Positions 9,105-18,146 of a DNA stretch of 64,000 bases are shown here, one piece after another. The position numbers and the translations under genes were made by a program. Source of the stretch: Rhizobium sp. Root483D2. Lineage in GTDB: Bacteria > Pseudomonadota > Alphaproteobacteria > Rhizobiales > Rhizobiaceae. The notes below the pieces were generated by a model that ran no database searches, was not told the origin of the DNA, and worked only from the letters and a program-made list of their open reading frames with translations. The DNA lies in the NCBI RefSeq assembly GCF_001426685.1, contig NZ_LMFB01000013.1:173459-237458 (forward strand), given 5' to 3'. Each line of letters begins with the position of its first letter. Position 1 is the first letter of the stretch.

Positions 9105-9947
9105 CTAAGACGCTGCTCTCTTCAGAAACGGCTTGCGCGGCGGCGCCATGCAGAACACGCCGTCATAGATGCGCGTCAGGATGTCCTTGCGGTCGGCAAT
9201 GGCGCTCAGTTCCTCCCAAGCAATCAACTGGCCGATGCGCGACGAGATGGTCGTGCCAGATAGCCTGCGGAACTCGCGGATCAACAATGAAATGCGCAGG
9301 GTCAGCGAGACCTTGCTGGCCAGGTGAAACAACCGGCCGTTCTGGCCATCGAAATAGATCGGGATGACGCTCGCCTTGGCCGCCTGGATCAGCTTGGCCG
9401 GAAACATTTTCCACGGCAGGTCTTCGGCCCGGCCAAATCCCTTTCTCGCAGTTGCGACCCCACCGGCCGGAAAGACGATCAGCGTGACGCCCTCTTTCAA
9501 CAGCCGCACGGCCTCGTGGCGCGTCTGCATGTTGATCGCTAACGCCTCCTTGGTTTCTTCAAACGAGATCGGCAGGGAATAGGGCGCCATTTCCGGCACC
9601 TTCAAAAGCTCGTTGTTGATCAAAACCCTGAACGGACGGCCCAACTGTTCGGCCAGCGACAGGACGGCAATGCCATCGCCGATGCCGAAGGGATGGTTGG
9701 CGACGATGACCACGGGTGTGTCAGGCAGATGGCGCGGCGGCCATTCGCCCTGGACGCGGACGCGCACATTGATGAGATCCAGCATTTCGCCGAAAATCCG
9801 GTCGCTCTTGCCGACAATATTATGGCGCCATTGATTGTAGAGCTTGGCGTAGCGATTGCGCCCGGCAAGCCCCTCCATGGAGCGGATAAACCAACGTTTC
9901 AGCCGTCGATCGTTCTCGTTGGCATAAGACAGCTCTTTGAACTGCAC
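9105..9947 (-). CDS. Hemolysin-type lysophospholipid acyltransferase
   Basis: A 280-residue PlsC-superfamily protein. Residues 84-91 (NHPFGIGD) give the His-x5-Asp form of the acyltransferase motif used by the hemolysin-like branch, with FPAGG near 160 as the substrate phosphate-binding block. Such proteins acylate lysophospholipids or make ornithine-lipid-type lipids; which lipid is used here cannot be read from sequence. No strong membrane segment is seen. Convergent with the exported-protein gene (15-base gap), downstream of thrS on the same strand. Confidence 0.75.
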   Translation of the reverse strand: MQFKELSYANENDRRLKRWFIRSMEGLAGRNRYAKLYNQWRHNIVGKSDRIFGEMLDLINVRVRVQGEWPPRHLPDTPVVIVANHPFGIGDGIAVLSLAEQLGRPFRVLINNELLKVPEMAPYSLPISFEETKEALAINMQTRHEAVRLLKEGVTLIVFPAGGVATARKGFGRAEDLPWKMFPAKLIQAAKASVIPIYFDGQNGRLFHLASKVSLTLRISLLIREFRRLSGTTISSRIGQLIAWEELSAIADRKDILTRIYDGVFCMAPPRKPFLKRAAS

Positions 9948-10098
9948 GCTGTTCCCCGTTCCAAGAAAAGGTGCGCCCGGAAGGGACGCAGCACAGGTAT
10001 TTCGGTTTTGCCGGACTGCGTTCAGCGGCGGCGCTTATTCCACCCATCACGCATAAACCGGATAGTCTGCGAATGTTACAGTTTTCTGACAGAAGACT

Positions 10099-10123
10099 GA
10101 AGGTGCGGCCCTGCCGCACCTTC
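10099..10123 (-). terminator. Probable thrS terminator hairpin
   Basis: A perfect 11-base-pair stem (GAAGGTGCGGC / GCCGCACCTTC) with a loop of three lies 32 bases past the thrS stop. In the thrS direction it is followed by a pyrimidine-rich AGTCTTCTGTC rather than a clean T-run. The strength of the stem favours a terminator. The rest of the spacer to 9948 shows nothing distinct. Confidence 0.5.
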
Positions 10124-10154
10124 CCGATGAGATCATACAGACTTTCAGCCCTGA

Positions 10155-12143
10155 TCAGGCCTTGGCCTTGCTGCGACGCTCGGCCTTGCGCTTCACGTCC
10201 GGCGGTGTTGCTTCCAGGACCAGAGAGGCGATGGCCTCATCCAGCGTCATCGGCGTCTGTGCCTGAGAGCCGAGCCTGCGGATATTGACCGTACGCTCTT
10301 CCGCCTCGCGCATGCCGCAGACGATGATGACAGGCACCTTGGTCACCGAATGCTCGCGGACCTTGTAGTTGATCTTCTCGTTGCGGAAGTCGGTCTCGAC
10401 CTCGAGACCGGCATCGCGCAGCAATTCCGCAACTTCGCGGCCGTAATCATCGGCTTCCGAGGTGATGGTGGCGACGACGACCTGCAGCGGCGAGATCCAC
10501 AGCGGCATATGGCCGGCGAAGTTCTCGATGAGGATACCGAGGAAGCGCTCCATCGAGCCGCAGATGGCGCGGTGGATCATCACCGGCTGGGTCTTTTCCG
10601 AGTTGCTATCGATATAGAAGGCACCGAAGCGTTCCGGCAGGTTGAAATCGACCTGCGTCGTGCCGCACTGCCATTCACGGCCGATCGCGTCCTTCAGCGT
10701 ATATTCGAACTTCGGACCGTAGAAAGCGCCCTCGCCCGGCAGGATACCGGTCTTGATGCGGCCTTCCGACTGCGCCTCGATCGTCTTCAAGACGTCCATC
10801 ATGACGCTTTCGGCACGATCCCAGAGCGCATCGTCGCCGACGCGTTTTTCCGGACGGGTCGAGAGCTTGACCACGACCTCCTGGAAGCCGAAGTCCTGAT
10901 AGACCGACAGGATGAGATCGTTGATGCGCAGGCATTCGGCCGCCATCTGCTCGTCGGTGCAGAACACATGAGCGTCGTCCTGCGTGAAGCCGCGCACGCG
11001 CATCAGGCCATGCAGCGCGCCCGATGGCTCGTAACGATGGACATTGCCGAATTCGGCAAGCCGGATCGGCAGTTCGCGATAGGATTTCAAGCCATGCTTG
11101 AAAATCTGGATATGGCCGGGGCAGTTCATCGGCTTCAGCGCAAAGACGCGCTCGTCGTCGGTTTCGTCACCGGCGACAGTCACCTTGAACATGTTGTCGC
11201 GGTACCAGCCCCAGTGGCCGGAGGTTTCCCACAATGACTTGTCGAGCACCTGCGGTGCATTGACCTCCTGATAGGTGCCGGCCAGACGGCGGCGCATATA
11301 GGCGACCAGCGTCTGGAAGATGCGCCAGCCTTTGCCGTGCCAGAAGACGACGCCCGGGCCTTCTTCCTGGAAATGGAACAGGTCCATCTCGCGGCCCAGA
11401 CGGCGGTGGTCGCGCTTTTCGGCTTCGGCCAGAATATGCAGATACTGGTCGAGCTCTTCCTGGGTGCGCCAGGCGGTGCCGTAGATGCGCGTCAGCATCG
11501 GGTTGTTTGAATCACCGCGCCAATAGGCACCGGCCACCCGCATTAGCTTGAAGGCATTGCCGATCTGGCCGGTGGAGGCCATGTGCGGCCCACGGCAGAG
11601 ATCGAACCAGTCGCCCTGATAGTAGATCTTCAGGTCCTGATCCGCAGAGATCGCATCGACCAGCTCGACCTTATAATTCTCGCCCTTGTCGGCAAAGACC
11701 TGACGCGCCTTGTCGCGCGGCCAGATTTCCTTGGTAAAAGGCTTGTTGCGCTGGATGATTTCCTTCATCCGCTTTTCGATCTTTGGCAGATCGTCAGGCG
11801 TAAACGGTTCATTCTTGGCAAAGTCGTAATAGAAGCCGTTCTCGATCACCGGGCCGATGGTGACCTGCGTGCCCGGCCACAATTCCTGCACGGCTTCGGC
11901 CATCACATGGGCCGTGTCGTGGCGGATCAGTTCCAGGGCGCGGGCATCTTCGCGAGTGACGATCTCGAGCGTGCCGGAGACGACCGGATCCGACAGGTCG
12001 CGCAACTCGCCATCCAGCGCAATCGCGATGGCCTTCTTTGCAAGCGACTTCGAAATCGATTCGGCGACTTCACGGCCCGTCGTGCCAGCGGCATAACCGC
12101 GGACGGAACCATCGGGAAATGTAAGGGAAACAGCGTCAGACAT
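10155..12143 (-). CDS. thrS: Threonine-tRNA ligase (ThrRS)
   Basis: Charges tRNA-Thr in the cytoplasm. Domains seen in order: an N-terminal TGS domain (about 1-63, [11 protein letters not shown]), an editing domain with the [11 protein letters not shown] motif that removes mischarged serine, the class II catalytic core ([31 protein letters not shown] cut here for length, and [13 protein letters not shown] as motif 3), and an anticodon-binding domain. At 662 residues it has normal length. ATG 12143 is chosen because AAGGAAG lies 6 bases upstream; the upstream ATG at 12170 is not supported. It follows the Fe-S scaffold-yidD-DUF1697 run after 118 bases. No T-box leader is seen. Confidence 0.96.
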   Translation of the reverse strand: MSDAVSLTFPDGSVRGYAAGTTGREVAESISKSLAKKAIAIALDGELRDLSDPVVSGTLEIVTREDARALELIRHDTAHVMAEAVQELWPGTQVTIGPVIENGFYYDFAKNEPFTPDDLPKIEKRMKEIIQRNKPFTKEIWPRDKARQVFADKGENYKVELVDAISADQDLKIYYQGDWFDLCRGPHMASTGQIGNAFKLMRVAGAYWRGDSNNPMLTRIYGTAWRTQEELDQYLHILAEAEKRDHRRLGREMDLFHFQEEGPGVVFWHGKGWRIFQTLVAYMRRRLAGTYQEVNAPQVLDKSLWETSGHWGWYRDNMFKVTVAGDETDDERVFALKPMNCPGHIQIFKHGLKSYRELPIRLAEFGNVHRYEPSGALHGLMRVRGFTQDDAHVFCTDEQMAAECLRINDLILSVYQDFGFQEVVVKLSTRPEKRVGDDALWDRAESVMMDVLKTIEAQSEGRIKTGILPGEGAFYGPKFEYTLKDAIGREWQCGTTQVDFNLPERFGAFYIDSNSEKTQPVMIHRAICGSMERFLGILIENFAGHMPLWISPLQVVVATITSEADDYGREVAELLRDAGLEVETDFRNEKINYKVREHSVTKVPVIIVCGMREAEERTVNIRRLGSQAQTPMTLDEAIASLVLEATPPDVKRKAERRSKAKA

Positions 12144-12261
12144 GTGTTCTTCCTTGTCCAGTCCCGCCAACGAATGCGGGTGGTGTTGATAACCGGCGCG
12201 GCCGGCAAATTGACGCGCGGGTGATAGAGCGTTTTCGTGACGGAGTAAAGAACAGCCTAGA

Positions 12262-12795
12262 TCAGGCTTCGATCATATCCGTCAGGCCACGCACCGTATT
12301 CCAATTGCGAAAGGTGCCGGGGCCAAGGCGTTTGGTGGTCAATGCCGAGAGCAGTTTTGACTCGCTCGGCTTGCCGGGGAAACGGATCCAGAGATCGCCG
12401 TTGACAACTGCGACCTGTTCTCCGCCGCCGCGCTGAATATTAGCTGGCATATCGCTGGAGAGTGGCGAGCGCATCACCCGGACGACGATATTTTGCGCTT
12501 CGGCATCGTTTACCGGGGGAAAAGGGTTGCCCGCCGCAAGTGCCAGCCAACCCGGTGCATCGCGCACAATGATATCGACATGTTTTCCGTAACGTGCGCG
12601 AAACCCCTCTTCCAGCTGCGCCTCGATCACTGCGACCGGTTCCCTTTGTGCCTCGAAAACCAGATTTCCGGTCGATACCAGCGCGCGCGCATCACGAAAG
12701 CCGAGACCTTCGGCCATCGCCCGAAGCTCCGACATCACCACGCGGCGACCGGGTGCAAGGACGATGCTGTGGAGCAAAGCGACATAAACAGTCAT
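12262..12795 (-). CDS. DUF1697 family protein
   Basis: A 177-residue protein beginning [19 protein letters not shown], with the family blocks [23 protein letters not shown] and the C-terminal [18 protein letters not shown]1697 proteins are widespread and have no settled function. The ATG overlaps the yidD stop by four bases (ATGA), so the two are almost certainly co-translated. A longer frame to 12834 exists but overlaps yidD heavily and lacks family character. Confidence 0.85.
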   Translation of the reverse strand: MTVYVALLHSIVLAPGRRVVMSELRAMAEGLGFRDARALVSTGNLVFEAQREPVAVIEAQLEEGFRARYGKHVDIIVRDAPGWLALAAGNPFPPVNDAEAQNIVVRVMRSPLSSDMPANIQRGGGEQVAVVNGDLWIRFPGKPSESKLLSALTTKRLGPGTFRNWNTVRGLTDMIEA

Positions 12796-13160
12796 TGCGA
12801 CGCCGGGCGCCAATACCGCCAGGGCGTATACCAATGCTTCGAGAGTGGCAGTTTCTCCGGAACCGGGTCGAGCCCGCTCGTGCCGCCGGGGCCGCAGCGC
12901 AGGAAGCGGAACAGCACCATCCAGCCGCCGGGCCAGAAGCCGTGGCGGGCAATCGCCTCGTAGCCATATTCGGAACAGGTGGGGATATGGCGGCAGGAAT
13001 TGCCGATAAAGCCGGACAGTGTCAGCTGGTAGAGCCGGATGAAGGACATGCCGAACAGGCGTCCCGGCGTCTTGCGAAACGGACCCGCATAGTTGCGGCC
13101 TGAATAAGGCCGTCTGGCGCTGTCCGCCTCATGGTGCCCGCATCCCGGTTTGCCGCACAT
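12792..13160 (-). CDS. yidD: Membrane protein insertion efficiency factor YidD
   Basis: A small (122-residue) inner-membrane-associated protein that helps YidC insert proteins. The family core is unmistakable: IRLYQLTLSGFIGNSCRHIP followed by TCSEYGYEAI and RCGPGGTSGLDPVP. The start ATG 13160 lies one base after the stop of the Fe-S scaffold gene (TGA C ATG). The N-terminal 40 residues are Cys/His-rich (MCGKPGCGHH), a rhizobial feature not needed for the core. In most bacteria yidD lies with rnpA-yidC; here it is separated from them. Confidence 0.93.
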   Translation of the reverse strand: MCGKPGCGHHEADSARRPYSGRNYAGPFRKTPGRLFGMSFIRLYQLTLSGFIGNSCRHIPTCSEYGYEAIARHGFWPGGWMVLFRFLRCGPGGTSGLDPVPEKLPLSKHWYTPWRYWRPASQ

Positions 13161-13161
13161 G

Positions 13162-13611
13162 TCAGCCGGCAGCCTTGACCGGGCGTGACGCTTCAACCTG
13201 GCCGATCGCATCGACGACGGCATCGAAGGTCAGCATGGTCGAGGCGTGGCGTGCCTTGTAATCCCGAACCGGTTTAAGGAAGCGCATGTCCTCGAAACGG
13301 CCCGATGGCCCCTCGCCGTCCGCCTTTAGCATGGCCAGCATGTCTTCGCGCGCCTGGCGGATTTCCGTGGATGTGGCGCCGACAACATGGCGGGCCATGA
13401 TCGAGGACGAGGCTTGTCCAAGCGCACAGGCCTTTACCTCATGGGCGAAGCCGGTGACGGTATCGCCGTCCATTTTCAGGGTGATCCTCACCTTCGAACC
13501 ACACAACTTCGAATGCGCACTCGCCTCGGCGTCCGGGTCGGCAAGCCTGCCGCTCTTGGGGATATTGCCGGCAAATTCCAAAATCCTGCTATTATAGATT
13601 TCGTCCATCAT
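13162..13611 (-). CDS. NifU/IscU-like iron-sulfur cluster scaffold protein
   Basis: A 149-residue IscU/SufU-type protein. It keeps the first ligand Cys in KLCGSKV (about residue 37) and the second in ACALGQASSS, but the third conserved Cys is replaced: the segment reads ARHASTML where IscU has His-Cys-Ser. The family holds nascent [2Fe-2S] clusters; with two of three Cys left, ligation may use another residue. First gene of the run with yidD and DUF1697. Two consecutive ATG codons (13611, 13608) are equally possible starts. Confidence 0.82.
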   Translation of the reverse strand: MMDEIYNSRILEFAGNIPKSGRLADPDAEASAHSKLCGSKVRITLKMDGDTVTGFAHEVKACALGQASSSIMARHVVGATSTEIRQAREDMLAMLKADGEGPSGRFEDMRFLKPVRDYKARHASTMLTFDAVVDAIGQVEASRPVKAAG

Positions 13612-13951
13612 TCGGCGCGATCCGCTTGTTTTTGCGCGTTTTCAGGCAAACGGCGCATGATTTTCTATCGTATCTTAGAAAAAAACACAGTGTCTCCATC
13701 TGCGCCTCTTTCACATGTGTCCCGGCATATTATATGCTATGTCGTGTGGGGGCGACAGGTTCGCAAGAGCGAACAGTCGCCTGTTGTTTGGGAAACCGTG
13801 CCGGATGATCCAGAGCCCTTAACCTCTGCAAATCAAAAAGCCCCGGAGCCCGCCGACGGAAACCAGGCCTGAAATCGTCAGGTCAATGGCCAATGGCGAG
13901 TTGTCCGAAAAGATAAACGTCACGTAACGCTTGTTACGCCAAGAGGCCATT
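13612..13951. other. Divergent spacer between the Fe-S scaffold gene and folE
   Basis: 340 bases without a convincing gene. A strong hairpin occupies 13752-13780 (outer GCGAC/GTCGC, inner GTTCGC/GCGAAC, loop AAGA, one A-A mismatch plus a bulged G), and a second perfect six-pair palindrome lies next to folE (13923-13938, listed separately). A run of eight A (13679 region) and an AT-rich stretch TATTATATGC near 13730 are the most promoter-like parts. Open frames across it look like shadows. Confidence 0.4.
13923..13938. promoter_or_regulatory. Small palindrome just upstream of folE
   Basis: CGTAAC-GCTT-GTTACG is a perfect six-base inverted repeat ending 13 bases before the folE ATG and immediately before the ribosome-binding AAGAGG. 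It could be an operator or an mRNA hairpin close to the ribosome site; the sequence alone does not decide. Confidence 0.35.
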
Positions 13952-14569
13952 ATGGACGCCATTGTCAAGAATTTTCCTGCCGTGACCGCCACCGATGGAC
14001 GGCCGAGCCAGAAGGAAGCCGAGGACGCCGTTCGCGTTCTCCTGCGCTGGGCAGGCGACGATCCGGCCCGCGAAGGGCTTCTCGATACCCCTGCCCGCGT
14101 CGCCAAGGCCTATAAGGAACTGTTTTCCGGCTATGACCTGGCTGCCGAAGACGTTCTGGGCCGCACCTTCGAGGAGGTCGGCGGCTATGACGACATCGTG
14201 CTCGTCAAGGATATCCCGTTCTTCTCGCATTGCGAACATCACATGGTTCCGATCATCGGCAAGGCGCATGTCGCCTATCTGCCGGATGGCAAGGTACTTG
14301 GCCTGTCGAAGATCGCGCGCGTTGTCGATATCTTCGGCCGACGTCTGCAGACGCAGGAAACCATGACGGCGCAGATTGCAAAGGCGATCGACGATACGCT
14401 GCAGCCGCGCGGCGTGGCCGTGATGATCGAAGCCGAACATATGTGCATGGCGATGCGTGGCGTCCAGAAGCAGGGCTCGACGACATTGACCACCACCTTT
14501 ACCGGTATCTTCAAGAACGAGCCCGCCGAACAGGCCCGCTTCATGACCATGCTGCGGGGCTTCAAGTAA
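13952..14569 (+). CDS. folE: GTP cyclohydrolase I (type IA)
   Basis: Converts GTP to 7,8-dihydroneopterin triphosphate, the first step of folate (and queuosine) synthesis; cytoplasmic homodecamer in the family. Zinc ligands are visible as Cys94 and His97 ([10 protein letters not shown]) and Cys165 (EHMCMAMRG); the active-site region [10 protein letters not shown] and [10 protein letters not shown] are conserved. ATG 13952 is chosen with AAGAGG 6 bases upstream; the upstream ATG at 13931 adds seven residues over the palindrome. At 205 residues it has normal length. hisI follows after 24 bases. Confidence 0.96.
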   Translation: MDAIVKNFPAVTATDGRPSQKEAEDAVRVLLRWAGDDPAREGLLDTPARVAKAYKELFSGYDLAAEDVLGRTFEEVGGYDDIVLVKDIPFFSHCEHHMVPIIGKAHVAYLPDGKVLGLSKIARVVDIFGRRLQTQETMTAQIAKAIDDTLQPRGVAVMIEAEHMCMAMRGVQKQGSTTLTTTFTGIFKNEPAEQARFMTMLRGFK

Positions 14570-14593
14570 GCTCCGTCAACCGGAGCCCTTCCG

Positions 14594-15046
14594 ATGACAC
14601 TCGAATTTGACCGCCCGTCCACCGACAAGGCGGAACTGGAATCCGGTTCCGCTTTCACGCCCCGTTTCGACAGCAATGGACTAATCACCGCCGTCGTCAC
14701 CGATGCCGGCGACGGCACGCTGCTGATGGTGGCGCATATGAATGCGCAGGCCTTGGCGCTGACGATCGAGACCGGTATCGCCCACTATTACAGCCGTTCG
14801 CGAAAGAGCCTCTGGAAAAAAGGCGAGACCTCCGGTAACCTGCAGACAGTCGAAGAAATTCGCACCGACTGCGATCAGGATGCTTTATGGCTGAAAGTCC
14901 GTGTCGCCGGCCATGACGCAACCTGCCACACCGGCCGGCGCTCGTGTTTTTACCGGTCCGTTGGCGTCAAGGATGGCGTCACGTCACTTAACATCATTGA
15001 TACCGAAATTCATTTCCATCCGGGCGATGTCTACGGCAAAAATTAA
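14594..15046 (+). CDS. hisI: Phosphoribosyl-AMP cyclohydrolase
   Basis: Opens the purine ring of phosphoribosyl-AMP in histidine biosynthesis; a zinc- and magnesium-dependent dimer in the family. Typical blocks are [34 protein letters not shown] (residues about 65-81), the acidic metal site [11 protein letters not shown] and the zinc Cys residues in [13 protein letters not shown]. The protein is a single-domain HisI (150 residues) without the HisE pyrophosphatase part, as usual in Alphaproteobacteria. Closely follows folE, so probably one transcript. Confidence 0.95.
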   Translation: MTLEFDRPSTDKAELESGSAFTPRFDSNGLITAVVTDAGDGTLLMVAHMNAQALALTIETGIAHYYSRSRKSLWKKGETSGNLQTVEEIRTDCDQDALWLKVRVAGHDATCHTGRRSCFYRSVGVKDGVTSLNIIDTEIHFHPGDVYGKN

Positions 15047-15258
15047 TCATCTGACGCTTTTTGGCTCAGCTTCTTGACTGGATTCACGATTTCGCAACCA
15101 GACTGGGAGCGTAATCTTGACAACGAGGATGCGTTCCGCAGGGAACACCCGGCCGCAACGCCCTCCTGTAGATTGAGTATGTACGGCATGCACTTGCAAA
15201 GCAGTAATGCGAGACGTGACGGCCTGTAACAGTGTGTTCTGCGGCATGGAGGTGCCGG

Positions 15259-16230
15259 ATGTTGAACTGGACATTCAATCGCAGCGGTATCACCGCAGAC
15301 GCTTCCGCACCCGGCGGCCCTTCCCACGCCCTGGTGTCTTCCCCACCCGAACAGATCAAGCCGCCGAAATCCAAGATCGCGCTGGCACTTGGCGGCGGCG
15401 CCGCGCGCGGCTGGGCGCATATTGGCGTGCTGAAAGCGCTGGATGAAGAAGGGATCGAAGTCGGGATGATCGCCGGGACCTCGATCGGCGCGCTCGTCGG
15501 CGGCTGCTATCTGGCTGGAAAGCTCGACGAACTCGAAACATTCGCCCGCTCGCTCACCATGCGCCGCATCGCCGGATTGCTGGATTTTGCCATCGGTGGC
15601 GGCGGGCTGTTCGGCGGCCTGCGCCTGACCAAGCGCATGCAGGAACATCTGCAGGACATCGCGATCGAAGATCTCGACCGCACCTTCGTCGCTGTCGCAA
15701 CCGAGGTCAATTCCGGCCATGAGGTCTGGATCGGCCAGGGATCGCTGATCACCGCCATCCGCGCCTCCTACGCCCTGCCGGGCATCTTCGAACCGGTCAA
15801 ATGCAACAACCGCACCCTGATGGACGGCGCGCTGGTCAATCCGGTGCCGGTCTCGGTCTGCCGCGCCCACGAGCAGCAGCTGGTCGTTGCCGTCAACCTT
15901 AACTATGACCTTTATGGCCGCTCCGCCGTGATCAAGCACAATGCGGGAAGCCGTGCGGTCGAACAGCCCGCTGTGGCCAAACAGCCGGAAGGCCAGGCCG
16001 GGCGGCTGGGCATGACCAGTGTGATGGTGCAGGCCTTCAACATCATCCAGGATCGCATTTCGCGGGCGCGGCTTGCCGGCGATCCGCCGGATCTGGCGCT
16101 GCATCCCAAGCTCAACGATATCGGCCTGTCGGAATTTCACCGGGCCGGGGAAGCGATCGATCGCGGCTATTACGAGACCAAGTCGAAGCTCAGCGAGCTG
16201 CAGCGCCTTCAGGATGTGATGCTGCGATAG
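15259..16230 (+). CDS. Patatin-like phospholipase (NTE/RssA-type)
   Basis: A 323-residue patatin-domain protein with the oxyanion-hole loop GGGAARG (45-51), nucleophile elbow GTSIG with Ser75, and the catalytic Asp in DGA (189-191), so the Ser-Asp dyad is complete. Such enzymes hydrolyse acyl esters of lipids. The first 38 residues are a variable Pro/Ser-rich leader. ATG 15259 is chosen because GGAGGT lies 5 bases upstream. The 212-base spacer before it carries CTTGAC-like boxes but no convincing full promoter. Confidence 0.9.
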   Translation: MLNWTFNRSGITADASAPGGPSHALVSSPPEQIKPPKSKIALALGGGAARGWAHIGVLKALDEEGIEVGMIAGTSIGALVGGCYLAGKLDELETFARSLTMRRIAGLLDFAIGGGGLFGGLRLTKRMQEHLQDIAIEDLDRTFVAVATEVNSGHEVWIGQGSLITAIRASYALPGIFEPVKCNNRTLMDGALVNPVPVSVCRAHEQQLVVAVNLNYDLYGRSAVIKHNAGSRAVEQPAVAKQPEGQAGRLGMTSVMVQAFNIIQDRISRARLAGDPPDLALHPKLNDIGLSEFHRAGEAIDRGYYETKSKLSELQRLQDVMLR

Positions 16231-16248
16231 AGGTCGCTGTAAACAATG

Positions 16249-16280
16249 ATGCCGCGCGGCCCGGTCCGGGTGCGCGGCAT
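16249..16280. terminator. Bidirectional terminator-like hairpin between convergent genes
   Basis: A nine-base-pair GC-rich stem (ATGCCGCGC / GCGCGGCAT) with a further CCC/GGG inside the loop lies between the patatin gene and the CBS gene, which converge. No long T-run follows on either side. Confidence 0.45.
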
Positions 16281-16300
16281 TGTCATGTTCCGTGGATGCA

Positions 16301-16729
16301 TCAACCGGCGATATAGGCCTTGATCTGTTCGGCCTCATGTTCGATCGCCCGGATATGATGGCGAACCGCGTCACCGATCGAGACGATGCCCACCAGGCGT
16401 CCGTTGGTTTCGACGGGAAGATGGCGGGCGCGCATGTTGTTCATGATTTCCATGATGCCGTCGATGCTCATCTCCTCGGTGCAGCTATACACTTTCGACC
16501 ACATGACGTCCGATACGGCCTTGTCCAGACAGTCGGCCCCGAATTTGGCCATGGCGGCCACCACGTCGCGCTCCGTCAAGATACCGGCGATCTCGTCGCC
16601 GGGCTTGACGATGATGACGGCACCGATGCGATTTTCACTCAGCAAGGCCACCGCCTGGCGCACTTTCGCCTGCGGATCGACCGTCACGACCTGACGGCCT
16701 TTTTCATTCAGTATGGCTTTAACAGACAT
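16301..16729 (-). CDS. CBS-domain pair protein
   Basis: A 142-residue protein made of two CBS domains in tandem (about 1-70 and 75-137), with GAVIIVKPGDEIAGILTERD in the first and ARHLPVETNGRLVGIVSIGD in the second. Stand-alone CBS pairs bind adenosine nucleotides and act as energy or redox sensors on partner proteins; the partner is unknown. The conserved TERD and SIGD ends of each domain are the usual phosphate-binding residues. Single gene downstream of the rhomboid gene on the same strand (237-base gap). Confidence 0.88.
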   Translation of the reverse strand: MSVKAILNEKGRQVVTVDPQAKVRQAVALLSENRIGAVIIVKPGDEIAGILTERDVVAAMAKFGADCLDKAVSDVMWSKVYSCTEEMSIDGIMEIMNNMRARHLPVETNGRLVGIVSIGDAVRHHIRAIEHEAEQIKAYIAG

Positions 16730-16966
16730 TCAAACCCTCCCGTTTCAGCGACCTTGAATCTGACCGGGATATTGGCGAACCGCCACGCGCTTCTCGCGCT
16801 GCGGTTTAGGACCAATTCGCAAGACAGACATCATTCCTGCCGCTTTATCTGCCCATTGGCACCAAACCGCTCTCCTCACGGTTTCATGCCTTCGGACACG
16901 AATGGTGCGCCACAGACTGTGGAAAATCAAGCGTTCTCGGTGAAATCGCCGATCATTGAAAGGCGA

Positions 16967-17719
16967 TCAGCCGCGCGCCGTGCTCACTTGCGGGGGGTCG
17001 AAAAGGCCAAACAGCAGAAAGCCGAACAGGAAGCCGCCAATATGCGCTTCCCAGGCGATGCCGCCCGCTCCGCCAAAGGCAAAGACGCCAAGGCCGATCA
17101 GGAAATTGGTGAGGAACCAGATGCCGGTGAACACCACGACCGAGCGGTTCGACAGCGCCTCACCGACAGTCAGGCGGCGGTTGAGATGCGCAAACTGGCG
17201 GCTGATGCGGCCGCTTGGGGAAAAGACGAAGCGGGCTGCAGCCCCCATCAAACCGGCAACTACGCCGGAGGCACCGACGACGAAGATCGTCTCGCCCCAA
17301 TGGAACGCCACATGCAGGGCGACTGCGGCAATTGCCGACAGGCACCAGAACAGCATGAACCGTATAAGGCCGATCCGGCGTATCACCGGCGCGCCGAAGG
17401 CCACCATCCAGAACCCGTTGAAAATCAGGTGTTCCCACGAGCCGTGCAGCAAAGAGTAGGTCAAGGGGCTCCAGAGCCAGGCGAGCGTCTGATCGGCGAG
17501 CGGATGATCATAACGCGCCGGCCAGAAGGCGAAGTTCAAGATCACCTCGCTGTCGATGGGTGCGGACAGAAGATAGGTGCGCACGGCATGGATGACGACC
17601 AGAAGCGCCAGCATGGCGACAAGACCTGCCGGCAGGTTGAACGCCGGTTCGCTGACCCGCGTTGCAGCATCTGCTTCATTGGCCTGCGGCGGCGTCGCAC
17701 CGTCGGTTTGGTCGGTCAT
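16967..17719 (-). CDS. Rhomboid-family intramembrane serine protease
   Basis: A 250-residue inner-membrane protein with about six hydrophobic segments. The rhomboid dyad is present: Ser151 in GASG and His216 in EAHIGG, with the helix-1 loop LLHGSWEHLIFN carrying the conserved His/Asn. These proteases cut transmembrane substrates; targets are unknown here. An Asn/Ala/Asp-rich cytoplasmic tail of 25 residues comes first. ATG 17719 is chosen as the family-like start; the ATG at 17746 adds nine residues. A terminator hairpin and a possible small RNA lie just upstream (see 17888-18040). Confidence 0.88.
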   Translation of the reverse strand: MTDQTDGATPPQANEADAATRVSEPAFNLPAGLVAMLALLVVIHAVRTYLLSAPIDSEVILNFAFWPARYDHPLADQTLAWLWSPLTYSLLHGSWEHLIFNGFWMVAFGAPVIRRIGLIRFMLFWCLSAIAAVALHVAFHWGETIFVVGASGVVAGLMGAAARFVFSPSGRISRQFAHLNRRLTVGEALSNRSVVVFTGIWFLTNFLIGLGVFAFGGAGGIAWEAHIGGFLFGFLLFGLFDPPQVSTARG

Positions 17720-17887
17720 CCTGCTCACAATTCCTTTCGCCGGCATATCGTCACCGGGCTCTCAATGCCCCGCTCTATACGATTCATGGCTGCGTCAAAA
17801 GCGGTGAGATGCGCGGCACTTGTTCGCACGGCTGGCGGGGCCGATCAAATCAAAAGGATTTGTAATGGGCATGACCGTTTGCAGGCG

Positions 17888-17921
17888 AAAAAAAGGCCGT
17901 CCAGTCAGGAACTGAACGGCC
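17888..17921 (-). terminator. Strong minus-strand intrinsic terminator with no gene in front of it
   Basis: On the minus strand an 11-pair stem (GGCCGTTCAGT / ACTGGACGGCC, one mismatch, loop TCCTG) is followed directly by seven T. This is the best-formed intrinsic terminator in the first half of the window, yet no protein gene on that strand ends here, which suggests a small transcript. Confidence 0.8.
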
Positions 17922-18040
17922 GTTGAGCCCCCAAAAACGTTAAGGCCCGCAAGTCAGTGTGCCGAAGGCAAACCCTTCGTGAAGTGATGCGCTTCCATGC
18001 CACCGGAGCCGGACGCTTTCAATCGAAACCAAACATTAAC
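17888..18040 (-). ncRNA. Candidate small RNA between rhomboid and PAS genes
   Basis: The 427-base spacer 17720-18146 contains no supported gene but, on the minus strand, a GC-rich segment ending in the strong terminator at 17888-17921. It includes a hairpin GAAGG-GTTTG-CCTTC (about 17967-17981) and a 14-codon frame MEAHHFTKGLPSAH (17998 to 17954) without a good ribosome site. The 5' end is a guess placed after the AT-rich TTAATGTTTGG block. It could instead be a leader of the rhomboid gene, which begins 169 bases after the terminator. I cannot match it to a named rhizobial sRNA family. Confidence 0.4.
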
Positions 18041-18146
18041 CTTAATATCGCGCTGGCACGGAAATCGCACTGTTATCTCTGCGGGCCATGTTTTTCCCGC
18101 CAGATGTGCCAGACCGGCACAGATATGTTTCGAATGGAATGAGAGC

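Noticed and set aside
12144..12261. T-box or threonine leader ahead of thrS
   Set aside because: No T-box sequence or specifier-like structure is seen in the 118-base spacer, and such leaders are rare in Alphaproteobacteria.
15043..16374. A 443-codon minus-strand frame opposite the patatin gene
   Set aside because: The patatin protein has a full catalytic dyad on the plus strand, so this is a shadow.
16280..17926. A 548-codon plus-strand frame opposite the CBS and rhomboid genes
   Set aside because: It lies antisense to two well-supported genes, has no ribosome site or family character, and such long frames are expected from GC-rich codon bias.
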